Source: Alphaproteobacteria bacterium
GTDB lineage: Bacteria; Pseudomonadota; Alphaproteobacteria; Caulobacterales; Caulobacteraceae
Reading direction: 5' to 3'
DNA length: 64,000 nt
NCBI GenBank assembly: GCA_025359785.1
Contig: JANYET010000005.1
Location: 1-64,000, forward strand
The number at the start of each line of letters is the position of its first letter. The first letter of the stretch is position 1. Positions 9,240 through 17,401 of the stretch are shown here, one piece after another. The notes beneath the pieces were generated by a model. That model saw only the letters and a list, made by a program, of their open reading frames with translations. It made no database searches and was not told the origin of the DNA. Position numbers and translations under genes: made by a program.

Positions 9240-10667
9240 ATGTTCCGTCTGGAGAATGCGCAGAGCCTGGTGGGCATCGCGGTGGCGATCGGCGTCTGCT
9301 GGCTGTTATCGGAGAACCGCGGGCGCTTTCCGTGGAAGCTGGCCATCGGCGCGGTGCTGGTCCAGGCGGTGCTGGTGCTGGCGCTGTTCGGACTGCCGGC
9401 CTTGCGCAGCGGGCTGCAGGGCGTCGGCCAGGCGGTGGACGGGCTCTCGGGCTCTACGCAGAAGGGCGTGGAGTTCGTATTCGGGTTCCTCGCGGGCGGT
9501 CAGAGCCAGCCTTACAAGCTCACCGATCCGGGCTCGCTGTTCGTCTTCGCGTTCCGGGTGCTGCCGGTGATCCTGGTGGTCTGCGCGCTGGCGGCGCTGC
9601 TCTGGCATTGGCGAATCCTGCGCTGGATCACCCAAGGCTTCGGCATCCTGTTCGAAAAGACCATGGGCCTGCGCGGACCGCCGGCGCTGGCGACCGCGGC
9701 GACGGTGTTCATGGGCCAGGTGGAAGGCCCGATCTTCATCCGCTCCTACCTGCCGACGCTGTCGCGCTCGGAGCTGTTCATGCTGATCGCCGTGGGGATG
9801 AGCTGCGTCTCGGGCTCAACCATGGTGGCCTATGCGACGATCCTGAAGGACGTGCTGCCGAACGCCGCCAGCCACGTGCTGACCGCCTCGATCATCTCCG
9901 CGCCGGCCGGGGTGCTGCTGGCCCGCATCCTGGTGCCGCGCGTGCCGGAGGCCGAGGTCTACGATCCGGAAAACCCGGTGGAAGACAAGGTCTACGAGAG
10001 CTCGGTCGATGCCCTGATCAAGGGCACGTCGGACGGCCTGTCCATCGTCCTGAACGTCGCCGCGACCCTGATCGTCTTCGTGGCCCTGGTGGCCATGGTC
10101 AACGGCGTCATGGGCCTGTTCCCCCCGGTCGGCGGCCAGCCGGTCTCGGTGGAACGCATCCTGGGGGTGATCTTCGCCCCGCTCGCCTGGTCGCTTGGCA
10201 TCCGCTGGGCCGACGCGCCGACCGCCGGCTCGCTGCTAGGCGTCAAGCTGGTGCTGACCGAATTCACCGCCTTCATCCGCATGGGCGCGATCCCCGCCGG
10301 CGTCATCGACGAGCGCAGCCGGGTGATCATGACCTATGCGCTCTGCGGCTTCGCCAACATCGCCTCGGTGGGCATAAACGTCGCCGGCTATTCCGTCCTG
10401 GTGCCGGAGCGCCGCCAGGAGATCATGGGCATGGTCTGGAAGGCGATGATGGCGGGCTTCCTGGCCACCTGCCTGACCGCCTCGGTGGTGGGCGCCATGC
10501 CGAACGAGCTGTTCGGCCACGAGCCGCCGCCGCCCGCCCGGCCCGCGCCGCCGGTGCTGCAGCCGACCCTGGCGCCCAACCCCGCAGCCGCCACCGACAC
10601 CACCAACGCCGGCAGCCCACCGGCTACGCCACCGACCGGCTCACCGGCGACCGCGAGCAAGCCATGA
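9240..10667 (+). CDS. Concentrative nucleoside transporter (NupC/CNT family)
   Basis: 475 residues with the CNT organisation: several N-terminal TMs, then the conserved GQVEGPIFIR loop and the later GFANIASVGI segment that build the nucleoside site. The family imports nucleosides with a cation gradient. The C-terminus carries an added tail of about 45 residues rich in Pro and Ala (from HEPPPPARPAP onwards), which CNTs normally lack and which is probably disordered. Its TGA overlaps the ATG of a GST gene, an unexpected partner for a nucleoside transporter. Confidence 0.92.
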   Translation: MFRLENAQSLVGIAVAIGVCWLLSENRGRFPWKLAIGAVLVQAVLVLALFGLPALRSGLQGVGQAVDGLSGSTQKGVEFVFGFLAGGQSQPYKLTDPGSLFVFAFRVLPVILVVCALAALLWHWRILRWITQGFGILFEKTMGLRGPPALATAATVFMGQVEGPIFIRSYLPTLSRSELFMLIAVGMSCVSGSTMVAYATILKDVLPNAASHVLTASIISAPAGVLLARILVPRVPEAEVYDPENPVEDKVYESSVDALIKGTSDGLSIVLNVAATLIVFVALVAMVNGVMGLFPPVGGQPVSVERILGVIFAPLAWSLGIRWADAPTAGSLLGVKLVLTEFTAFIRMGAIPAGVIDERSRVIMTYALCGFANIASVGINVAGYSVLVPERRQEIMGMVWKAMMAGFLATCLTASVVGAMPNELFGHEPPPPARPAPPVLQPTLAPNPAAATDTTNAGSPPATPPTGSPATASKP

Positions 10668-11275
10668 AACTCTACGACGCACCCATCGCACCCAATCCTC
10701 GCCGGGTTCGCTGGGTGATGGCGGAGAAAGCCATCACCGACATCGAGGTCGTGCCGATCAGCATTGCGGATGGCGAGCACAAACGGCCGGACTATCTGGT
10801 CAAGGCGGGCCTGCCGAACCTGCCCATGCTGGAGATGGACGACGGGACCACGGTCACCGAGTCCCTGGCGATCTGCCGCTATCTGGAGAGCCTCTACCCG
10901 GAGCCGAACCTGTTCGGGACGAACCCTCAGGAGACGGCGGTCATCGAGATGTGGACCCGCCGCGCCGAACTCCTGGTCGCCACGCCGTTGATGATGGGTG
11001 TGCGTCTGAGCCATCCCGGATTCGCCGCGCTGGAGACCCCGGCGCCGGAGGTCGGGACCTGGAACCAGCAGGCGGGCCTGAAGGCGCTGAGCGTGCTCGA
11101 CCGGCGGCTGGGCGAGAGTCCCTGGCTGGGCGCTGATCGGCTGACCATCGCCGACATCGTGGCCTTCATCGGCATCGACTTCGCCCGGATCGTGCGGCTG
11201 AAACCGCCGGAAGAGCTGACCCACGTGGGCCGCTGGGCCGCGGCCATGCGCGCCCGGCCGGCGGCGAGCGCCTAA
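10664..11275 (+). CDS. Glutathione S-transferase family protein
   Basis: 203 residues. The N-terminal thioredoxin-like half begins KLYDAPIAPNPRRVRW and includes GLPNLPMLEMDDG (the cis-Pro glutathione-binding loop) and TESLAICRYLE (the Glu-Ser contact). The C-terminal half is all-alpha, with the WLGADRLTIADI capping motif. Glutathione conjugation or peroxidase activity is inferred from family. The start codon overlaps the stop of the CNT transporter (ATGA), so expression is coupled. Confidence 0.92.
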   Translation: MKLYDAPIAPNPRRVRWVMAEKAITDIEVVPISIADGEHKRPDYLVKAGLPNLPMLEMDDGTTVTESLAICRYLESLYPEPNLFGTNPQETAVIEMWTRRAELLVATPLMMGVRLSHPGFAALETPAPEVGTWNQQAGLKALSVLDRRLGESPWLGADRLTIADIVAFIGIDFARIVRLKPPEELTHVGRWAAAMRARPAASA

Positions 11276-11356
11276 GGACCTTTCGCGTTCTGTCTGCATC
11301 CCGACATGGGTCTCGCGCGTTGCGGTGGTCACACCACAGGAATCGAGACCAGCATT

Positions 11357-11725
11357 ATGCGTAAAATCCTCGCCATGACCGCCCTCGCGGCGGCTTTCAC
11401 CCTTCCCCTCGTCGTGGGCTCGACCGAGGCCAACGCCTCCTGCCAGGGCCGCAAGAACACCGGCACGCTGATCGGCGGCGTCGGCGGCGCGTTGCTCGGC
11501 AACTCCATCTCACGCGGCGGCGGCGGCGCGGTCATCGGCGGCCTCGGCGGCGCGGTGGTCGGCCACGAGATCGCCAAGAGCGGCTGCGGCGCAAGCCGCC
11601 ACGCCGCCTATCGCGGCAGCCGCGGCCATTATGCCGCCGCTGAGCCGCGGGAAGGCGTGCGCAAGACCTACTACAACCAGTACGGCAGCCGCGTCACCGG
11701 CCCGGCGCCCGACTACAATCGCTGA
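11357..11725 (+). CDS. Glycine-zipper 2TM-domain exported protein
   Basis: 122 residues. After a signal peptide (MTALAAAFTLPLVVGSTEANA) comes a glycine zipper, GTLIGGVGGALLGNSISRGG and a second G-rich helix, typical of small outer-membrane or envelope proteins. The C-terminal third is Arg/Tyr-rich (KTYYNQYGSRVTGPAPDYN). I chose the ATG at 11357 because the signal peptide begins there; an in-frame ATG 51 bases upstream would put unrelated residues in front. Role unknown beyond envelope association. Confidence 0.8.
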   Translation: MRKILAMTALAAAFTLPLVVGSTEANASCQGRKNTGTLIGGVGGALLGNSISRGGGGAVIGGLGGAVVGHEIAKSGCGASRHAAYRGSRGHYAAAEPREGVRKTYYNQYGSRVTGPAPDYNR

Positions 11726-11797
11726 TACCGGCCCCAGGTGCGCGATCGCTTCGCTCGGCCGCGCGCCGTCCCGCCCCACGCCACCGAGGTTTCAACC

Positions 11798-12265
11798 ATG
11801 ACCCGCAACTCCGCCATGGCCGTTCTGGCCATGGTTGCCCTGGGCGTTAGCGCCTGCGGCGAGCGTCACGAGATGGCCAGCAATTCGAAGGTCTGCGCCG
11901 ACTTCAAGGCCGCCAAGCCCACCGCCGCGCCGGTTGTCGCCGGCTCTGAGGGCGCGGCGCCGCTCGATGACTGCGTGCGCAAGTGGGCCTACAGCTTGGC
12001 CGGCTCCCACGACGCGGCCGGAACCGTGGCCGAGGCCGTGGTCGCGGCCTGCAACGTCCAGCTCGCCCGCTGGAACCAGCAGTCGCTCAGCCAGCCGGGA
12101 TCGGACATCGAGGCCAACAGCCTGATCACCGGCCTGCCGACCACGCCGCTGGCCGAACACAACAGTTTCGCCGCCTCGCGGGCGCTGCTCTATGTGGTCC
12201 AGGCGCGCGCGGGCCGGTGCGCCGCGCCGCCGATCACCAACGGCCTGCCCGACGGCCTGAGCTAA
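11798..12265 (+). CDS. Small lipoprotein of unknown function
   Basis: 155 residues. The N-terminus MTRNSAMAVLAMVALGVSAC is a lipoprotein signal with lipobox GVSAC. The mature part has three further cysteines (VCADF, LDDCVRK, AACNVQ) plus one near the end (RCAAPP), possibly disulfide-bonded in the periplasm. An in-frame ATG at 11738 is rejected because it would bury the signal peptide. The stop codon overlaps the stop of the convergent PEP-CTERM gene. No known family recognised. Confidence 0.7.
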   Translation: MTRNSAMAVLAMVALGVSACGERHEMASNSKVCADFKAAKPTAAPVVAGSEGAAPLDDCVRKWAYSLAGSHDAAGTVAEAVVAACNVQLARWNQQSLSQPGSDIEANSLITGLPTTPLAEHNSFAASRALLYVVQARAGRCAAPPITNGLPDGLS

Positions 12266-13251
12266 GCCTGGAGCCCCGGGGGGATCGACCGGACGGCGAT
12301 GGCCCGCCCGCGTCGGCGCAAGGCGGCGCCCGCTAGTCCGCAGCCTACCAGCATAAGCGCCCAAACCTGGGGCTCGGGAACGCCGCCGGCCTGCGTCAGG
12401 AACACCCCGGAGTCTGAGGTGAAGCTCACGCCATCCGACAGGATCAGGCCGACGGCCGCGGTATTCCCGAAGTCGCACGCGCCCCCGACGCATTGCAGCG
12501 CGAACCGGTGGGTGAAGTCCAAGGACTGGCCATCGCTGACCGTGAACACCCCACGGAAGTCGTGTCCGGTGTTCGACAGGTTGCTGGACAAGACGCTGTC
12601 CCAGCCAACCCGCGTATCGACGTGGCCGGCATCCAGGTAGGTCCCGTAATCCACCGCCTGCAATCCTGCATCGAACGACGTCCCGCCGAAATAGATGAAC
12701 GTCGGGCCGCCCGGGCCGCCGAAGCCGACCTGATCGGTCCACCCGGCCTCAGCGTAGATGCTGGGAGCCATGGCGATGGCGCCGTCAACGTGGGCGGTGA
12801 AGACAACGCTCGCGGACCCGCCGCTTGCCACCGTGAAATGCAGGGTGTCGACCATGGTCGCGTTGGTGCTGGAGTAGCCGTTGTAGGGCGCGTAGCTCGC
12901 GCCGCTGGCGGCAGAGGCGTGAAGCGTGCCGTTTCGAAGATCCGCCGCCGTGGCGAAGCTGGCGTGACCATCGTAGAGTCCGCCCGACAGACCGCCGTTG
13001 ATCACGGCTGACGTCAGGCCACTCGGGGCTGAGGCCGGACCGAACACGGCCACGCTGGAGCCACCGGGCAAGGTGTCGGTGATCGTCTCACCGATCCGCG
13101 AGTCGTAGCTCACACCCAGGGCTCGGCCCAGCTGGCCGGGCTCCGCGACACTGACCGACCCGTTCACGGCGATGTAGGATGAGGCCTGCGCCGCACCGCC
13201 CAGCGCCAGGCTGAGCACCAGCAGCGGCGCGGCCCTCCAGATAGCCTTCAT
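12262..13251 (-). CDS. PEPxxWA-CTERM sorted exported protein
   Basis: 329 residues with signal peptide AAPLLVLSLALGGAAQASS and, at the C-terminus, VPEPQVWALMLVGCGLAG followed by RRRGR. That tripartite tail (PEPxxWA, hydrophobic helix, Arg cluster) is the PEP-CTERM exosortase sorting signal. The mature part is beta-rich with many Gly, Ser and Thr. The ATG at 13251 has GGGGG upstream; an ATG 42 bases further up would bury the signal peptide. No exosortase gene is in the window. The tail after the Arg cluster is about 10 residues longer than usual. Confidence 0.85.
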   Translation of the reverse strand: MKAIWRAAPLLVLSLALGGAAQASSYIAVNGSVSVAEPGQLGRALGVSYDSRIGETITDTLPGGSSVAVFGPASAPSGLTSAVINGGLSGGLYDGHASFATAADLRNGTLHASAASGASYAPYNGYSSTNATMVDTLHFTVASGGSASVVFTAHVDGAIAMAPSIYAEAGWTDQVGFGGPGGPTFIYFGGTSFDAGLQAVDYGTYLDAGHVDTRVGWDSVLSSNLSNTGHDFRGVFTVSDGQSLDFTHRFALQCVGGACDFGNTAAVGLILSDGVSFTSDSGVFLTQAGGVPEPQVWALMLVGCGLAGAALRRRGRAIAVRSIPPGLQA

Positions 13252-13404
13252 GGTCACGCCCCCAAATGGCAGATGAGACCAACTATCTCTCAAATATCGG
13301 CGTTATAAAGCGGAATCCCCTGTGGCGTGCAGAGCCTGCCCGCCCGAGGCCCGCCCGTCCGAGGCCTGCCGCCCGAAAGCCGCCACGCGCGGATCGCGGC
13401 CGTT

Positions 13405-14412
13405 CTAATCCACGCGTCCGTGAGCCTCGGCGATCAGTTCGAGGGAGCGGATGCGGGCCTCAAGCGACGGGCCGGTGGCCAGGACGAAGACCTCGTCGGC
13501 CTGCGCCTCCCGGGCCTTCTCTGCCAGCCGGGCATAGACGCTCTCCGCGTCCGCGGCGATCGACCGGCTCTCGACCATGGCGCGGACCGGCGTGCCGGCG
13601 TGCTCGGCCAGGAAGGTCTCGGCGCTGGCCAGGTCGCGGAACCGGCGGCGATGGCCGGTGAGCATCGAGACGTTGCCCGCGCGTCGCAGGGCGTCTTCGT
13701 CCCAGGCCCGCCGGGCGGTCTCGGCGGCATAGGCGATCAGCGCGATCCCGGCCCAGGGCTCCGCGCGGAACTGAGAGGGCTGGAAGGCTTTCCGGTAGGC
13801 GGCGATGGCCGGGCCGCCGTCGGCGCGGGCGATGAACTCGGCGAACACCATGCCGACGCCCATCTGGCCGGCGAAGGCCGCGCTCTCCTCCGAGGTGCAC
13901 AGGACGAAGACGTCGGGGTGCGAGGGTCCGGCCGGATTGGCGTGGATGTCGTGCAGCGGGTGCTCGTCGCCGATCGGCGCCTTGCCGGAGGCATCCAGCA
14001 GCCAGCTGGTCAGCAGATGGAAATACTGCGGGAAGGCGTCGGAGCCCACGGACCGCAGGGCGCCGCCGGTGCGCGAGTCGGTTCCCAGGGCGCGCCCAAG
14101 GCCCAGGTCGATGCGGCCGGGGGCCAGCGCCTCCAACTCCATGAACACCTCGGCGACCTTCAGCGGCGAATAATTGACTAACATCACCCCGCCGGAGCCC
14201 AGGCGGATGGTGCGCGTCGCCTGGGTCAACGCCGCGATCAGGATCTCCGGGGCCGGCGAGCCCAGGCCGGGGATGTTGTGATGCTCGGCCAGCCACAGGC
14301 GATGGTAGCCCAGGCGCTCGGCGGCGCGGGCGACCTCGATCGTCTCGCGCACGGCTTGCGCCTGGGTCGCGTCACCGGTGACCGGCGACAGGTCGAGAGC
14401 AGACAGGATCAT
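13405..14412 (-). CDS. LLM-class flavin-dependent oxidoreductase (luciferase-like)
   Basis: 335 residues. The opening LSALDLSPV, the WLAEHHNIPGLGSPAPEI strand and the RIRLGSGGVMLVNYSP-type segment (here RTIRLGSGGVML) are hallmarks of the single-component bacterial-luciferase-like group, which oxidises substrates with FMNH2. The APGRIDLGLGRALGTD stretch also fits. Substrate unknown. It is followed upstream on the same strand by a GFA-domain gene 22 bases away, so the two may be co-transcribed. Confidence 0.92.
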   Translation of the reverse strand: MILSALDLSPVTGDATQAQAVRETIEVARAAERLGYHRLWLAEHHNIPGLGSPAPEILIAALTQATRTIRLGSGGVMLVNYSPLKVAEVFMELEALAPGRIDLGLGRALGTDSRTGGALRSVGSDAFPQYFHLLTSWLLDASGKAPIGDEHPLHDIHANPAGPSHPDVFVLCTSEESAAFAGQMGVGMVFAEFIARADGGPAIAAYRKAFQPSQFRAEPWAGIALIAYAAETARRAWDEDALRRAGNVSMLTGHRRRFRDLASAETFLAEHAGTPVRAMVESRSIAADAESVYARLAEKAREAQADEVFVLATGPSLEARIRSLELIAEAHGRVD

Positions 14413-14434
14413 GCGCGCTCAAGTGGGGGCGCGC

Positions 14435-14794
14435 TCACGCCTCGTCCAGGTATTTCCAGGTGGCGGCGCCGTCGAACTGGCGCACCCGCATCGCCGTCCA
14501 GTCGAGGCCGTCCACCAGACGCGCGTTGATCGCCATGCGGTCCTGCGCGCCGTCGAGGCTCTGCCAGTGGGTGGTGACGCCGCAGGTCTTGCAGCGGTGG
14601 AAGGCCAGCATACGGTCACCCCAGACGTAGGGCTGCGTCGAGCCGGCCCTGGGCAGGCCCACGTCGGACGGCGAATAATAGGCCCAGCGCGCGGCGAGCT
14701 TGCGGCAGATGGAGCAGTTGCACTCCGTCACCGTGTCCGGTGCGGCCGGGGCGGTGAGCTTCACAGCTCCGCAATGGCAGGCGGCTTCGATCAT
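14435..14794 (-). CDS. GFA/CENP-V-family zinc protein
   Basis: 119 residues. The cysteine pattern CHCGAVK, ECNCSICRK and HRCKTCGVTTHW is the GFA (glutathione-dependent formaldehyde-activating enzyme-like) zinc fold. Many members scavenge or carry small electrophiles with glutathione, but true formaldehyde activation is not established for most. It precedes an LLM oxidoreductase on the same strand. Confidence 0.9.
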   Translation of the reverse strand: MIEAACHCGAVKLTAPAAPDTVTECNCSICRKLAARWAYYSPSDVGLPRAGSTQPYVWGDRMLAFHRCKTCGVTTHWQSLDGAQDRMAINARLVDGLDWTAMRVRQFDGAATWKYLDEA

Positions 14795-14840
14795 GGCGCT
14801 TCCTCTTAGGCCTAGAAGGACCCGAGGTTGCCGCCCCTGT

Positions 14841-15320
14841 CTAGGTTGTTGGCGCGTCTAGATCGTTGGCCGCCATAGCGTCGTCGGCGAAGCGGCGCAG
14901 CAGGCGGACCAGTTCGCGCTGGTCGTGCTCACTCCAGTCGGCGAACAGCGCGCTGGCGGCCCGCTCGCGGGCGGCGTCGAGGGCCCGGGTCATCGCCCGG
15001 CCGCGCGGGCTGACGACAGCCTCGTTCACCCGCCGGTCGGTCTTTCCCGGACGGCGTTCCACCAGCCCCAGCGCCTCCAGCTTGGCGACCTGGCGGCTCA
15101 CCGTCGAATAGTCGCGGCCGGCCAGATCGGCCAGATCGCCCACCCCGATCGGTCCCCGGCGCTCGATCCGCACCAGCAGAGGAAACAGCGCCTGGTCCAG
15201 CGACACCCCCGCCGCCTGCATCAGCGTCTCGTCCGGCCCGGCCCCGTTCAGGAACCCGACCAGGTCGAACAGGGCGTCATGCAGCTGGCGAGTCAGCGAG
15301 ATCATATGTGCATGATACAC
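14841..15320 (-). CDS. MarR-family transcriptional regulator, divergent from FAD monooxygenase
   Basis: 159 residues with a winged helix: GVGDLADLAGRDYSTVSRQV is the recognition region and KTDRRVNEAVVSPRGRAM is the wing. The GTG at 15320 has an AAGAGA-like ribosome site; an in-frame ATG at 15305 would give 154 residues with no ribosome site of its own. One of two matching palindromes covers this start region and the other sits before the divergent monooxygenase gene. Autorepression and control of the monooxygenase, probably released by an aromatic ligand, is a strong inference. Confidence 0.9.
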   Translation of the reverse strand: MYHAHMISLTRQLHDALFDLVGFLNGAGPDETLMQAAGVSLDQALFPLLVRIERRGPIGVGDLADLAGRDYSTVSRQVAKLEALGLVERRPGKTDRRVNEAVVSPRGRAMTRALDAARERAASALFADWSEHDQRELVRLLRRFADDAMAANDLDAPTT

Positions 15321-15323
15321 ATA
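15305..15323. promoter_or_regulatory. MarR operator half of divergon, site 1
   Basis: TATGTG-CATGATA-CACATA is an inverted repeat with 6-base arms lying over the regulator's own start region. It shares ATGTGCATRATACACAT with site 2, so both are likely bound by the MarR protein encoded here. Confidence 0.7.
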
Positions 15324-15347
15324 ATTCTCTTGACCCCGCCAATCCCA

Positions 15348-15380
15348 CTCTCAATATGTGCATAATACACATATTGAGAG
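15348..15380. promoter_or_regulatory. MarR operator half of divergon, site 2
   Basis: A perfect inverted repeat with 13-base arms (CTCTCAATATGTG and CACATATTGAGAG) around a 7-base centre, CATAATA. It ends seven bases before the FAD-monooxygenase ATG, and its last GAGAG contributes to that gene's ribosome site. Bound repressor would cover the promoter and the Shine-Dalgarno sequence. Confidence 0.8.
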
Positions 15381-15387
15381 GCTCTCC

Positions 15388-16833
15388 ATGGTCGAAACCA
15401 CCAACCCCGACATCCTGATCTGCGGCGCCGGCGCCGCGGGCCTGACCCTGGCCGTCGACCTCGCCCGCCGCGGCGTCGCCTTCCGCATCATCGAGAAGGC
15501 CAGGGCGCCGTTCGAGGGCTCCCGCGGCAAGGGCCTGCAGCCCCGCAGCCAGGAAGTCTTCGACGACCTGGGGATACTGGATCGGCTGCTGGAGACGGCC
15601 CGGCCCTATCCGCCACAGCGGATCTGGCGCGCCGGCGGCGGCTTCGAAGTGGAGGCCCTGTCCGAGGCGCGCGAGCCGACACCGGCCGAGCCCTACGCCA
15701 TGCCGTTGCTCTCGCCGCAATTCCTGACCGAACGGGCCTTGCGCGAACGGCTGGCGGCGCTGGGCGGCCGGGTCGAGTTCGGGCTTGAACTGACCGGCTT
15801 CACCCAGGACGGCGAGGGCGTCACCGCGACGCTGGCGGGACCGGGCGAGCCCGAGACCCTGCGCTGCCGCTATCTGGTCGGCGCGGACGGCGGGCGCAGT
15901 TTCGTGCGCCACGCCTTGCATATCGACTTCCCGGGCAAGACGCTGGGCGTGCGCGCGGTGGTGGCCGACGTGCGAATTGACGGCCTCTCCGATGACGCCT
16001 GGCATCGCTGGGGCGAGGGGCTGGACATGATCGGGCTCTGCCCCCTCTGGGGGACTGACCTCTTCCAGCTCCAGGGACCGATCGCGCTGGAGGGCGAGGT
16101 CGACCTGTCGGCGGCGGGCCTGGACGCCATGGTCGCGGCCCGCACCGGGCGGCGCGACCTGACGGTGACCGCCGTCGCCTGGGCCTCGGCCTATTCCATG
16201 AACGCCCGGCTGGCGGACCGCTATCGGGTGGACCGCGTCTTCCTGGCCGGCGATGCGGCGCACATCCATCCGCCCACCGGTGGGCAGGGGCTGAACACCA
16301 GCCTGCAGGATGCCTACAACCTCGGCTGGAAGCTGGCTGCGGTTCTGGACGGCGCGCCCGACGCCCTGCTGGACAGCTACGAGGCCGAGCGGCGGCCGGT
16401 GGCGGCCGAGGTTCTGGGCCTGTCGACCCGCCTGCTCGATGCCGCCAAGACCGGCGCGGCCATGCGGCGCGGCCGCGAGACCAACCAGATGGACATCGGC
16501 TATCCGGACTCGCCGCTGTCGCTGGAGGGGCCGGACCGCAAGACCGGCGTCGCGGCCGGCGACCGGGCGCCCGATGCGCCGGTCAGGGGAGGGCGGCTGT
16601 TCGACCTCTTCCGAGGGCCGCACTGGACCCTGCTGGGCCATGAGACCGGCGACGCGCCGCCGTCGCGCCAGGGCGTCAGGGCCCACGCCATCGAAGACGA
16701 CCACCAAGGTCACATGCGCGACGCCTATGGCCTTTCGCCCGGCGAATGGGTGCTGGTGCGCCCCGACGGCTATGTGGCGGCCGTTGGCGAGGCGGCGGCC
16801 CTTGTGAAACACCTGGACCGCATCCTGGGCTAG
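15388..16833 (+). CDS. FAD-dependent aromatic monooxygenase (PheA/TfdB family)
   Basis: 481 residues. The FAD Rossmann motif GAGAAGLTLAVDLARRG is near the N-terminus, the DG motif is VGADGGRSFVRHAL, and the second FAD site is FLAGDAAHIHPPTGGQGLN. A thioredoxin-fold C-terminal domain follows, as in phenol 2-monooxygenase relatives. The reaction would be NAD(P)H- and O2-dependent ring hydroxylation of an aromatic or polyketide-like substrate. The ATG at 15388 is chosen over one at 15358 because GAGAGG lies just before it and the upstream ATG falls inside the operator. Confidence 0.93.
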   Translation: MVETTNPDILICGAGAAGLTLAVDLARRGVAFRIIEKARAPFEGSRGKGLQPRSQEVFDDLGILDRLLETARPYPPQRIWRAGGGFEVEALSEAREPTPAEPYAMPLLSPQFLTERALRERLAALGGRVEFGLELTGFTQDGEGVTATLAGPGEPETLRCRYLVGADGGRSFVRHALHIDFPGKTLGVRAVVADVRIDGLSDDAWHRWGEGLDMIGLCPLWGTDLFQLQGPIALEGEVDLSAAGLDAMVAARTGRRDLTVTAVAWASAYSMNARLADRYRVDRVFLAGDAAHIHPPTGGQGLNTSLQDAYNLGWKLAAVLDGAPDALLDSYEAERRPVAAEVLGLSTRLLDAAKTGAAMRRGRETNQMDIGYPDSPLSLEGPDRKTGVAAGDRAPDAPVRGGRLFDLFRGPHWTLLGHETGDAPPSRQGVRAHAIEDDHQGHMRDAYGLSPGEWVLVRPDGYVAAVGEAAALVKHLDRILG

Positions 16834-17303
16834 CCGCGCCGCGTCGTCTTTTTCAGGACCGCTGAGAAGCTCATCATAGGCGCGCCGCCGGCCGAGGCGT
16901 TGGAGATGATCCCACGCACGAAGACCATGCTGCGGCCGGCCTTCACCACCTCGCCGCGGCATTCCACCCGGTCGCCGATCCCGCAGCTGCCGACGAACTC
17001 GCCGTTGAAGGTGGCCGTGACGCTGCTCTGACCCTCGATATCGTCGCGCGCGATCCAGAAGAGGCAGAAATCGGCGAAGGTCATGACGCAGCCGCCGTGC
17101 ATGAACATGCCGCCGTTCATGTGCTTCTTCTCAGCCCGGAAGGCGCAGACCCGCTCGCCCGTCTCGTCGATCCGGCAATAGAACGGCCCGGCTAGGTCCT
17201 CGAACGGATCACCGCCCGGATACTGGCTCCACCCGGCCCATTCGCCCTCGGTGACCACCGTGAGCTTGGACTGATAGTTGGTGTCGAGTTCGCTGCCGTC
17301 CAT
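16830..17303 (-). CDS. PaaI-family hotdog thioesterase
   Basis: 157 residues with a single hotdog domain. GGMFMHGGCVMTFADFCLF is the helix containing the catalytic-site HGG, followed by the strands GQSSVTATFNGEFVGSC. PaaI-like enzymes hydrolyse acyl- or aryl-CoA thioesters. It is divergent from the thiolase/acyl-CoA dehydrogenase operon across a palindromic site, so shared control is likely. Its stop codon overlaps that of the convergent monooxygenase in a CTAG. Confidence 0.88.
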   Translation of the reverse strand: MDGSELDTNYQSKLTVVTEGEWAGWSQYPGGDPFEDLAGPFYCRIDETGERVCAFRAEKKHMNGGMFMHGGCVMTFADFCLFWIARDDIEGQSSVTATFNGEFVGSCGIGDRVECRGEVVKAGRSMVFVRGIISNASAGGAPMMSFSAVLKKTTRRG

Positions 17304-17346
17304 CCACCCTCCCGGATCACGTCGAAGCGTTTGCTCCGCGCGAGTT

Positions 17347-17360
17347 CAAACACTAGTTTG
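17347..17360. promoter_or_regulatory. Palindromic operator candidate between thioesterase and thiolase genes
   Basis: CAAAC-ACTA-GTTTG has 5-base arms in the roughly 100-base divergent gap. TetR- or FadR-like regulators of acyl-CoA metabolism bind sites of this kind. No regulator gene is adjacent. Confidence 0.5.
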
Positions 17361-17401
17361 CCGGCGCCTCAAGCGCTCGCCCACGTCTGCAAGGAGCCAT
17401 A

